From Deferrisomatales bacterium (GTDB lineage Bacteria; Desulfobacterota; Deferrisomatia; Deferrisomatales; Deferrisomataceae), in NCBI GenBank assembly GCA_024277875.1, contig JAJRUI010000131.1:1-56342 (forward strand): a stretch of DNA of 56,342 nucleotides, written 5' to 3'. The notes below the pieces were generated by a model. It saw only the letters and a program-made list of their open reading frames with translations, had not been told where the DNA came from and ran no database searches. The position numbers and the translations under genes are program-made. Position 1 is the first letter of the stretch, and the number at the start of each line of letters is the position of its first letter. This document shows positions 9,361 through 16,476 of this stretch, one piece after another.

Positions 9361-10326
9361 TCCTCGTCGCCCCACGCGTTCGCCGGGGACTCCACGGCGC
9401 GGATCATGTGGACGGTGGTGGCCGCCCTGGCGCCGGCCACCGCGTGGGGGATCTACGCGTTCGGCCCCCGGGCGGCATGGGTGACCGCGCTGGCCGTGGC
9501 CGGATGCGCGGGGTTCGAGGCCGTGTTCCAGCGGATGCGGGGCCGGCCGGTGACCGTGTCGGACGGATCGGCTGTCCTGACCGGACTGCTCTTGGCCCTG
9601 AACCTGCCCGCGGCCAGCCCGTGGTGGCTGGTGGTGCTGGGCGCGGCCGTGGCCATGGGGCTGGGCAAGCATGTGTTCGGCGGCCTCGGCCAGAACCCGT
9701 TCAACCCGGCCCTGGTGGCCCGGGTGGTGCTGCTCGTGTCGTTCCCGGTGCAGATGACCACCTGGTCCGCGCCCGGAAGCTTCCTGGCCGACGGGATCAG
9801 CGGGGCCACCCCCCTGGGCGCGGCCAAGACAGCGGTGGCCACGGCCGGGGTGCTCGGGCCGGCCGGCCACGTGGACCTGTGGGCGCTCGCGCTGGGCGCC
9901 CACGGCGGCTCCATCGGCGAGGTGTCCGCGATCGCCCTGATCCTGGGCGCGGCCGTTCTGCTGTGGCGCCGGATCATCCCGTGGGACATCCCGGCGGCGT
10001 TCATCGGCGCCACGCTCCTCGTCACCGGCGCGGTGTGGGAACTCCACCCCGACCGGGTGCTCGACCCCCTGGCCCAGATCCTCACCGGGGGGCTCCTGCT
10101 GGGCGCCCTGTTCATGGCCACCGACATGGTGACGAGCCCCCTGACCCGCAAGGGGCGGTGGATCTTCGGCCTCGGGTGCGGGGTGATCACCGCCGCGATC
10201 CGGTTGTGGGGGGGGTACCCCGAGGGGGTGAGCTTCGCGATCCTGCTGATGAACGCGTGCGTGCCCCTGATCGATCGGTTCACCCGGCCTCGGAAGTTCG
10301 GTTGGGTGAAGGAGGCGGCGCCGTGA
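9283..10326 (+). CDS. rnfD: Rnf complex membrane flavoprotein subunit D
   Basis: 347 residues if GTG at 9283 is used. After residue about 28 the protein is a standard RnfD: SSPHAF, several membrane segments, and DGISGATPLGA with the Thr (T176 in this numbering) expected to bind FMN covalently. The first roughly 28 residues are encoded by the degenerate heptad repeat at 9283-9360 and have no counterpart in the RnfD family, which normally begins a few residues before SSPH. TTG at 9331 or a nearby CTG are alternative starts, so the true N-terminus is unresolved. The stop overlaps the rnfG start. Confidence 0.93.
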   Translation: MTWNLELGTSNPGPRPLSLEPRPLTLSSSPHAFAGDSTARIMWTVVAALAPATAWGIYAFGPRAAWVTALAVAGCAGFEAVFQRMRGRPVTVSDGSAVLTGLLLALNLPAASPWWLVVLGAAVAMGLGKHVFGGLGQNPFNPALVARVVLLVSFPVQMTTWSAPGSFLADGISGATPLGAAKTAVATAGVLGPAGHVDLWALALGAHGGSIGEVSAIALILGAAVLLWRRIIPWDIPAAFIGATLLVTGAVWELHPDRVLDPLAQILTGGLLLGALFMATDMVTSPLTRKGRWIFGLGCGVITAAIRLWGGYPEGVSFAILLMNACVPLIDRFTRPRKFGWVKEAAP

Positions 10327-10892
10327 GGGAAGTGGCCCGCATGGTGGGGGTGCTCACCCTGGTGTGCGTCCTGGCCGCCCTGGCCCTGGCCAAGGTGTAC
10401 GACCTGACCGAGGAACCGATCCGGGAGGCCAAGCGCCAGGAACTGCTCCGGGCCGTCGGGGCCGTACTGCCGGCGTTCGACAACGCGCCAGACGCGGACG
10501 CCCGCGAGGTGGACGGGGTCACGTACTACCCCGGCCGCAAGGTTGGGGAATTGGTGGGGGTGGCGTTCCCGGTGCGCTCGAACGAGGGGTACTCGGGTAC
10601 GATCGAGGCCCTGGTGGGGGTCGACCCCACGGGCCGGGTGACCGGGGTGGTCGTCCTGGCCCACGCCGAGACCCCGGGACTCGGCGCCAAGGCGGCCGAC
10701 CCCGGGTTTCTCGCCCAGTTCAACGGCCGGTCCCTGGACGACGCCCGGTGGGCGGTCAAGAAGGACGGCGGCGACTTCGACCAGATCACCGGTGCCACGA
10801 TCACCCCCCGGGCGATCGTGGCCGCGATCCGCACCGGCCTGGAGCGCTACCGGGCGGCGAAGCCGCGGATGGATGTGTTTGGTGACCAGTGA
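10323..10892 (+). CDS. rnfG: Rnf complex covalent-FMN subunit G
   Basis: 189 residues from GTG at 10323. One N-terminal membrane helix (about 5-25) anchors a periplasmic FMN-binding domain. The flavinylation motif is DQITGATITP, where T159 is expected to carry FMN through a phosphoester bond added by ApbE. VDPTGRVTGVVVLAHAETPGLG is the usual RnfG/NqrC core. The last few codons run into an octad repeat tract that also separates it from rnfE. Confidence 0.95.
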   Translation: MREVARMVGVLTLVCVLAALALAKVYDLTEEPIREAKRQELLRAVGAVLPAFDNAPDADAREVDGVTYYPGRKVGELVGVAFPVRSNEGYSGTIEALVGVDPTGRVTGVVVLAHAETPGLGAKAADPGFLAQFNGRSLDDARWAVKKDGGDFDQITGATITPRAIVAAIRTGLERYRAAKPRMDVFGDQ

Positions 10893-11000
10893 CTCGTGAT
10901 TGGTGATTGGTGATTGGTGACCATGCTGTTGCCTTCACCGGTCACGAGTCACGAATTACCAATCACGGCAGTTCCCCCTGAACCTTGAACCCGGACCCCC
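10883..11000. repeat. Octad repeat with inverted copies, followed by heptad copies, between rnfG and rnfE
   Basis: Units of the type GTGATTGG run in one orientation at 10883-10920 (GGTGACCAGTGACTCGTGAT, then three GTGATTGG-like copies). They return inverted at 10939-10968 (GGTCACGAGTCACGAATTAC, then CAATCACGG). A short heptad piece (CTTGAACC) follows at 10980-10991. The opposed copies could fold into a long imperfect hairpin in the mRNA inside the operon. No gene fits here. Confidence 0.75.
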
Positions 11001-11001
11001 C

Positions 11002-11595
11002 ATGTCCCTGGCCCGACAGTTCTGGAACGGAATCGCTTCGGACAACCCGGTGTTCCGGCTGGTGCTGGGCATGTGCCCGACCCTGGCCGTGACCACCGAG
11101 GCCGTGAACGGCATCGGCATGGGGCTGGCCACCACGTTCGTGCTCCTGTGCTCCAACGCGGTGGTCAGCCTGATCCGGTCGGTGATCCCGGCCAAGGTGC
11201 GCATCCCCGCGTACATCGTGGTGATCGCCGCGTTCGTCACCGTGGTGGACCTGGTGATGAACGCGTACGCCCACGACCTGCATAAGGCCCTGGGGGTGTT
11301 CATCCCCCTGATCGTGGTCAACTGCGTGATCCTGGGCCGGGCCGAGGCGTTCGCGTCCCGCAACGGGGTGGCTGCGTCCGTGGCCGACGGCCTGGGCATG
11401 GGCCTGGGCTTCACCCTCAGCCTCACCCTGCTCGGGAGCGTGCGCGAGGTGCTCGGCAACGGCACCCTGTTTGGCGCGTCCCTGTTCGGGGCGTCGTACC
11501 AGCCCCTGATCGTGATGATCCTGCCCCCGGGCGCGTTCATCACGCTGGGCCTGCTGCTGGCCGGGATCAACCGGGTGGGGGCCAGGGAGTCCTGA
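11002..11595 (+). CDS. rnfE: Rnf complex subunit E
   Basis: 197 residues with six predicted membrane segments, homologous to RnfA in inverted topology. NPVFRLVLGMCPTLAVTT and IPLIVVNCVILGRAEAFAS are the diagnostic motifs with the two cysteines proposed to hold the intramembrane cluster. It completes the order A-B-C-D-G-E, the same order as in Rhodobacter, Vibrio and E. coli rsx operons. No terminator with a U-tract follows; a heptad repeat and then the nuo promoter come next. Confidence 0.97.
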   Translation: MSLARQFWNGIASDNPVFRLVLGMCPTLAVTTEAVNGIGMGLATTFVLLCSNAVVSLIRSVIPAKVRIPAYIVVIAAFVTVVDLVMNAYAHDLHKALGVFIPLIVVNCVILGRAEAFASRNGVAASVADGLGMGLGFTLSLTLLGSVREVLGNGTLFGASLFGASYQPLIVMILPPGAFITLGLLLAGINRVGARES

Positions 11596-11636
11596 GCCGT
11601 GAACCCGGAACCCGGAACCCGGAACGTCGAACCTGA
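11596..11636 (+). repeat. Heptad repeat tract after rnfE
   Basis: Copies of the unit GGAACCC (CGTGAACCC, GGAACCC, GGAACCC, GGAACGT, CGAACCT) lie directly after the rnfE stop and upstream of the nuo promoter. Confidence 0.65.
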
Positions 11637-11685
11637 ACAATCCCCACACGTTGTGCTTTTATGCGCGAACGCGCGGGTTTCCGTC

Positions 11686-11715
11686 TTGACAGGCGCGAAG
11701 CGGCCACAGTAGCAT
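11686..11715 (+). promoter_or_regulatory. Sigma-70-type promoter of the complex I operon
   Basis: A perfect TTGACA (11686-11691) and TAGCAT (11710-11715) are 18 bp apart and 72 bp upstream of nuoA. The GGTCGAGGAG just before the nuoA ATG gives a ribosome-binding site. The block 11641-11787 is AT-richer than its surroundings, as expected for a promoter. Confidence 0.65.
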
Positions 11716-11787
11716 ACGCGCGACTTTGTACCAGGCCTTCACAAGCAGGCGGCGCAACTTCTCTCCAGACCGGTCGAGGAGTCACCG

Positions 11788-12144
11788 ATGCTCCAGAACT
11801 ACATCCCCATCCTGATCCTGTTCCTGCTCGCCGCGGGGTTCGGACTGGGCGTCGTGGTCATCTCGATGTTCCTCGGCCCCCGCCGGCCCGACCCCAGCAA
11901 GCTCAGCACCTACGAGTGCGGCATGGAGGTCGAGCCCGGCGCCCGCCAGCGGTTCGACGTGAAGTACTACCTCGTGTTCATGGCGTTCCTCGTGTTCGAC
12001 GTGGAAGTGGTGTTCATGTACCCGTGGGCGGTGCGGTTCCAGAAGCTGGGGCTGTTCGGGTTCGTGGAGATGCTGATCTTCCTGCTCATCCTCCTCGTGG
12101 GCTACGTGTACATCTGGAGGAAGGGAGTGCTGGAATGGGAATAG
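11788..12144 (+). CDS. nuoA: NADH-quinone oxidoreductase subunit A
   Basis: 118 residues with three membrane segments. [34 protein letters not shown] is the signature of NuoA/ND3, including the loop cysteine and the conserved acidic residues of the second and third helices. It is a membrane-arm subunit next to the quinone site. It overlaps nuoB by 10 bp, so the two are translationally coupled. Confidence 0.97.
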   Translation: MLQNYIPILILFLLAAGFGLGVVVISMFLGPRRPDPSKLSTYECGMEVEPGARQRFDVKYYLVFMAFLVFDVEVVFMYPWAVRFQKLGLFGFVEMLIFLLILLVGYVYIWRKGVLEWE

Positions 12145-12635
12145 AGACCAACCTGCCCCCGTTCATGCTGACCAAGCTCGAGGCGGCGGTCGGCTGGGCC
12201 CGTAAGAACTCGATCTGGCCGGCGACCTTCGGGCTGGCGTGCTGCGCCCTCGAGATGATGGTGGCGTCGTCGTCCCACTACGACATCGCCCGGTTCGGAG
12301 CCGAGGTGTTCCGGCCGTCCCCCCGCCAGTCGGACCTGATGATCGTGGCCGGCACCGTGACCAAGAAGATGGCCGCCATGGTCCAGAAGATCTATTCCCA
12401 GATGCCCGACCCCAAGTGGGTGATCGCGTACGGCACCTGCGCGTGCTCGGGCGGGATCTTCAATGTGTACAACACGGTCCAGGGCGTGGACCAGATCCTG
12501 CCCGTGGACGTGTACGTACCCGGCTGCCCGCCCCGGCCCGAACAGCTCCTGGCCGGGATCATCAAGCTCCAGGACAAGATCGGGCAGCAGAAGTTCTCGG
12601 ACTTCCCCGACACCGCGGGCGAGCTGTCCGCCTGA
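12135..12635 (+). CDS. nuoB: NADH-quinone oxidoreductase subunit B (N2 cluster)
   Basis: 166 residues. [18 protein letters not shown] and PGCPPRPE supply the four cysteines, including the tandem CysCys, that hold cluster N2, the last electron carrier before quinone. ATG at 12135 lies inside the end of nuoA. It is complete and unremarkable, so the quinone-reducing end of the enzyme appears functional. Confidence 0.97.
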   Translation: MGIETNLPPFMLTKLEAAVGWARKNSIWPATFGLACCALEMMVASSSHYDIARFGAEVFRPSPRQSDLMIVAGTVTKKMAAMVQKIYSQMPDPKWVIAYGTCACSGGIFNVYNTVQGVDQILPVDVYVPGCPPRPEQLLAGIIKLQDKIGQQKFSDFPDTAGELSA

Positions 12636-12652
12636 ACCGGCGAGGAGATCCC

Positions 12653-13132
12653 ATGAGCGATCTGACCGCTGTTGCGGACGCGCTGCAAAAGGAGTTCGGC
12701 GACGCCGTCCGGGCCTGCGAGGAGTTCCGGGGCCAGGCGATCGTCACGGTGGACAAGGACCGGATCGTGGACGTGGCCACGTTCTGCCGGGACGACGTGC
12801 GGCTGTCGTTCGAGATGCTCACCGATCTGACCGCAGTGGACCGGACCCCCCGGGCCCCCCGGTTCGAGGTGGTGTACAACCTGTACTCGTTCGCCCACAA
12901 CCGCCGGCTGCGCCTGAAGGCCCCGGTGGCCGAGAACGACACCCTCGCAACTGTGGAGGGCGTGTGGAAGAGCGCCAACTGGCTCGAGCGCGAGGTGTAC
13001 GACCTGTTCGGGATCGTGTTCGACGGGCACTCGGACCTGCGCCGGATCCTGCTGTGGGACGGGTACGTGGGGCACCCCCTGCGCAAGGACTTCCCCCTGG
13101 AGGGGATCCCCCAGAAGGTGGTCTACCGGTAG
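12653..13132 (+). CDS. nuoC: NADH-quinone oxidoreductase subunit C
   Basis: 159 residues of the 30-kDa subunit family. The diagnostic end is WLEREVYDLFGIVFDGHSDLRRI followed by LRKDFPLEG. It is a separate gene, not fused to nuoD as in E. coli. It is a hydrophilic connecting-arm subunit. A GAGGAGATCCC ribosome-binding site precedes the ATG. It has about 17 bp to nuoB and 53 bp to nuoD. Confidence 0.96.
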   Translation: MSDLTAVADALQKEFGDAVRACEEFRGQAIVTVDKDRIVDVATFCRDDVRLSFEMLTDLTAVDRTPRAPRFEVVYNLYSFAHNRRLRLKAPVAENDTLATVEGVWKSANWLEREVYDLFGIVFDGHSDLRRILLWDGYVGHPLRKDFPLEGIPQKVVYR

Positions 13133-13185
13133 CCGCCGCGCACCGCTTGCGCGCCCCGCGTCCGAGAATCTTCGGAGAGGTCACG

Positions 13186-14364
13186 ATGGCCGAGACCAAG
13201 AACATGATCGTCAACATGGGCCCCCAGCACCCGGCCACCCACGGCGTGCTCCGGGTGGTGCTGGAGCTGGACGGCGAGATCGTGGTGAAGGCCACGCCGC
13301 ACCTGGGTCACCTGCACCGGGGGCTCGAGAAGCTGGCCGAGACCAAGACCTACCACCAGGCCCTCACGCTCACCGACCGGATGGACTATACGGGGGCCCT
13401 GATCAACAACCTTGGGTACTGCCTGGCCGTGGAGAAGCTCCTGGACATCGAGGACCGCATCCCGGAGCGGGCCACGGTGCTGCGGGTGCTCCTGTGCGAA
13501 CTCCAGCGGATCGCGGGCCACCTGCTGTGGCTCGCCACCCACGCCCTGGACATGGGCGCCATGACCGTCCTGTTCTACGCGTTCCGCGAGCGTGAGACCG
13601 TGATCGACCTGCTCGAGGACGTGACCGGCGCCCGCCTGACCCCGAGTTTCGTGCGGGTGGGCGGCCTGGCCCAGGACGCGCCCCCGGTGTTCTTCGAGAA
13701 GGCCCGCCGGTTCGTCCAGGACTTCCCGTCCAAGATGGCCGAGTACGAGCGGCTCCTCACCGACAACCGGATCTGGCGCGAGCGCACCGAGGGGATCGGG
13801 ATCCTGTCCAGGGAGGACTGCATCCAGTACGCCCTGACCGGGCCGGTGCTCCGGGCGGCCGGCGTGGAGTGGGACCTGCGCAAGAAGCAGCCGTACTGCG
13901 GGTACGAGACCTACGACTTTGAGATCCCCACCGGCACGAAGGGCGACGTGTTCGAGCGGTACCTCGTGCGCCTCGAGGAGATGCGCCAGTCCCTGCGGAT
14001 CGTGGAGCAGGCCCTGGACCGCGTGCCGGACGGCCCGGTGATGGCGGACGAGGCCGTGGTCTCGCCGCCCCCCAAGGAGGAGGTGTACGAGGACATCGGC
14101 CAGCTGATCCGCCACTTCAAGTGGATGAGCGCCGGTTTCCCCGTGCCCGAGGGCGACGTGTACGTGGGCGTGGAGGCCACCAAGGGCGAGTTGGGGTACT
14201 ACCTGGTGTCCGACGGCAGCGAGAAACCGTACCGGTTCCGGGTGCGGCCGCCGTGTTTCGTCAACCTCCAGGCCCTGGAAGACATGATCGTGGGCCGCAT
14301 GGTGGCCGACGTGATCGCGGTGATCGGCTCCCTGGACATCGTGCTCGGCGAGATCGACCGGTAG
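13186..14364 (+). CDS. nuoD: NADH-quinone oxidoreductase subunit D (49-kDa, quinone site)
   Basis: 392 residues, standard length. NMGPQHPATHGVLR near the N-terminus provides the conserved His of the quinone-binding loop, and LHRGLEKLAE follows. The C-terminus ends in VIGSLDIVLGEIDR as in other NuoD proteins. It lacks the Ni-Fe cysteines of hydrogenases, so this is a true complex I quinone-module subunit rather than a group 4 hydrogenase. The next gene starts 92 bp later. Confidence 0.97.
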   Translation: MAETKNMIVNMGPQHPATHGVLRVVLELDGEIVVKATPHLGHLHRGLEKLAETKTYHQALTLTDRMDYTGALINNLGYCLAVEKLLDIEDRIPERATVLRVLLCELQRIAGHLLWLATHALDMGAMTVLFYAFRERETVIDLLEDVTGARLTPSFVRVGGLAQDAPPVFFEKARRFVQDFPSKMAEYERLLTDNRIWRERTEGIGILSREDCIQYALTGPVLRAAGVEWDLRKKQPYCGYETYDFEIPTGTKGDVFERYLVRLEEMRQSLRIVEQALDRVPDGPVMADEAVVSPPPKEEVYEDIGQLIRHFKWMSAGFPVPEGDVYVGVEATKGELGYYLVSDGSEKPYRFRVRPPCFVNLQALEDMIVGRMVADVIAVIGSLDIVLGEIDR

Positions 14365-14456
14365 GGAGCTTCCGCAAACCCTCGTGAATTGGCACCCCGA
14401 ACGGGGTGCGTCGCGGGCCGCTCCCGGGCGGCCCGACAGATCACGGAAGGTTGTTC

Positions 14457-16454
14457 ATGGGCGATCTGATCTTCTCCAGCTGGGGCGGCCAAGTGGTGGA
14501 CAGCCGCCGGGGCGGCGGGGTGGGCGCCGACGACGTGGCGTTGCCCAAGGCCCTTGCGTCGGGCACGCCGGTGGCCGGGGTCATGGGATGGGACGGCATC
14601 GCCGTGTGGGGCGACGGGGTCCAGGTGATCGACCTGGCGCGCGCCTACGCCGAGGGGCTCGTCCGCAACTCGTGCGGCCAGTGCGTGCCGTGCCGGGTGG
14701 GCAGCAAGGTGATCTTCGACTGCCTGGACCGCGTGTGCAGCGGCAAGGGACGGCCCACCGACCTGTCCACGGTCGAGCGCCTGGCCGCCCGGCTCAAGGA
14801 CCAGGCCATGTGCGACCTGGGCCGGACCTGCGGCAAGGCGTTCGCCGACTTCGCGACCCACTTCAAGGCCGAGGTCGAGGCGGCCGTGGCCGCGGGCAGC
14901 GAGATCCCCCGGGGAACCTACCGGCTCAAGGTGACCGCGCCGTGCAAGAGCGCGTGCCCGGCCCACCTGGACATCCCCACCTACGTGGAACTGATCCGCA
15001 AGGGGCGGTTCCTGGACAGCCTCGAGGTGATCCGGCAGGACAACTGCCTGCCCGGCACCGTGGGCCGGGTGTGCGTGCGGCCGTGCGAGTTCAACTGCCG
15101 CCGCCAGAACGTGGACGGCCCGGTCCAGATCAAGTACCTCAAGCGGTTCGTGGCCGACTACGAGCTGGACCGCAAACGCCCGCCCCGGTTGCCCAAGCCG
15201 GCCGCCGACAAGCCGAAGGTGGCGGTGGTGGGCGCCGGGCCGGCCGGCCTGTCCTGCGCGTACTACCTGGCCCAGATGGGGTACGGGGTCACCGTGTTCG
15301 AAGCCCTGCCCGAGCCCGGCGGCATGGCCGCGGTGGGCATCCCGGACTACCGGCTACCCCGCCAGCTCCTGCAGCACGAGGTGGGCCTGATCGAGGCCCT
15401 CGGGGTCGAGATCCGGTACAACACCGACATCGGCACGGACGTCCCGTTCGAGGACCTGCTCAAGGGCGAGTACAAGGCCGTGTTCGTTGCGGTGGGTGCC
15501 CGGCTGGGCACGGGGTTGCGGGCCCCGGGCGAGGACGAGGCCCGGGAAGGGTTCATGCGCGGGGCCGACTTCCTCCGGGACGTGGCCCTGGGGCGGGAGG
15601 TGTTCGTCGGCAAGCGGATCGTGGTGGTGGGCGGCGGCAACGTGGCCATCGACTGCGTGCGTACCGCCCTCAGGCTCGGGTACGAGGACGTGAAGCTGGT
15701 GTACCGCCGCACCGAGAAGGAGATGCCTGCCGACGACGTGGAGATCGCCGACGCCAAGGCCGAGGGCATCGAGTTCCTGTTCCTGCACAACCCCACCCGG
15801 CTGGTGCTCGACGACAACGGAAAGGTCAAGGGCGTCGAGCTGATCAAGATGGAACTGGGCGAGCCCGACGCGTCGGGCCGGCGCCGGCCCGTGCCGGTGG
15901 AGGGCAGCGAGTTCGTGCTCGACACCGACGCGGTGATCCCGGCCATCGGCCAGGCGATCGACCTGGGGTTCCTGCCCGAGGACGGCCCGGTCAAGGCCGA
16001 CAGGTGGAACCAGGTCGAGGTGGAGGGCCTGAACTGGCTGGCTGGCGTGGCCAACGGGGTGGGGGTGTTCTCGGCCGGCGACTGCGTCACCGGGCCCCTG
16101 ACCCTGATCGGCGGCCTGGCCGGGGGCAAGGAGGCCGCGTTCCAGATCGACCGGTTCCTCCAGGAGGGCCGCACCGAGCCTCTGGAGGAGTGGGTGATGA
16201 ACGCGTACGTGGCCCAGCTGAACCCGTACGACGACGCCGAGGACGTGGGCCTGCCGGCCACCACCGAGCCGGCCCACATCCACCACCTGCCGGTGGAAGA
16301 GCGGATCCGGGACTTCCGGGAGGCGGAAGTCGGGTTCACCCACGAAGAGGCCATCGCCGACGCCAGCCGGTGCCTGCGGTGTTACCGGATGCTCCTGGTG
16401 GCGGTGGGTGGCGACGGGGCTGGCGCGCCCGGCTCCCCGACCGCCGACCGCTGA
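14457..16454 (+). CDS. Fusion flavoprotein: NuoF C-terminal Fe-S domain plus GltD-like NAD(P)H/FAD oxidoreductase (SfrB-like)
   Basis: 665 residues from ATG at 14457 after a GGAAGG site. Residues 1-145 resemble only the tail of NuoF: CGQCVPC (C73, C76, C79) plus C119 fit cluster N3, but the FMN/NADH-binding front of NuoF is missing. Residues about 160-235 are the cysteine-rich Fer4_20 domain of glutamate synthase small subunits (C163, C167, C206, C210, C214). From about 253 follow two Rossmann folds, VVGAGPAGLSCAYYLAQMG for FAD and VVVGGGNVAIDCVRTALRLG with nearby YRRTEKEMPA, typical of NADPH binding in GltD. GVFSAGDCVTGPLTLIGGLA closes the FAD site. The architecture matches what I know of Geobacter SfrB. 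It sits exactly where nuoE-nuoF would be and is 22 bp from the formate dehydrogenase gene, so it is likely an NADPH (or NADH) input/output module of this complex I. Confidence 0.88.
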   Translation: MGDLIFSSWGGQVVDSRRGGGVGADDVALPKALASGTPVAGVMGWDGIAVWGDGVQVIDLARAYAEGLVRNSCGQCVPCRVGSKVIFDCLDRVCSGKGRPTDLSTVERLAARLKDQAMCDLGRTCGKAFADFATHFKAEVEAAVAAGSEIPRGTYRLKVTAPCKSACPAHLDIPTYVELIRKGRFLDSLEVIRQDNCLPGTVGRVCVRPCEFNCRRQNVDGPVQIKYLKRFVADYELDRKRPPRLPKPAADKPKVAVVGAGPAGLSCAYYLAQMGYGVTVFEALPEPGGMAAVGIPDYRLPRQLLQHEVGLIEALGVEIRYNTDIGTDVPFEDLLKGEYKAVFVAVGARLGTGLRAPGEDEAREGFMRGADFLRDVALGREVFVGKRIVVVGGGNVAIDCVRTALRLGYEDVKLVYRRTEKEMPADDVEIADAKAEGIEFLFLHNPTRLVLDDNGKVKGVELIKMELGEPDASGRRRPVPVEGSEFVLDTDAVIPAIGQAIDLGFLPEDGPVKADRWNQVEVEGLNWLAGVANGVGVFSAGDCVTGPLTLIGGLAGGKEAAFQIDRFLQEGRTEPLEEWVMNAYVAQLNPYDDAEDVGLPATTEPAHIHHLPVEERIRDFREAEVGFTHEEAIADASRCLRCYRMLLVAVGGDGAGAPGSPTADR

Positions 16455-16476
16455 AAGCAGACAGCTGGAGAGATCC

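Noticed and set aside
14406-14457. Earlier in-frame start for the NuoF-tail/GltD fusion
   Set aside because: The 17 extra codons (Arg/Gly/Pro-rich) have no family counterpart, and the GGAAGG site fits ATG 14457.
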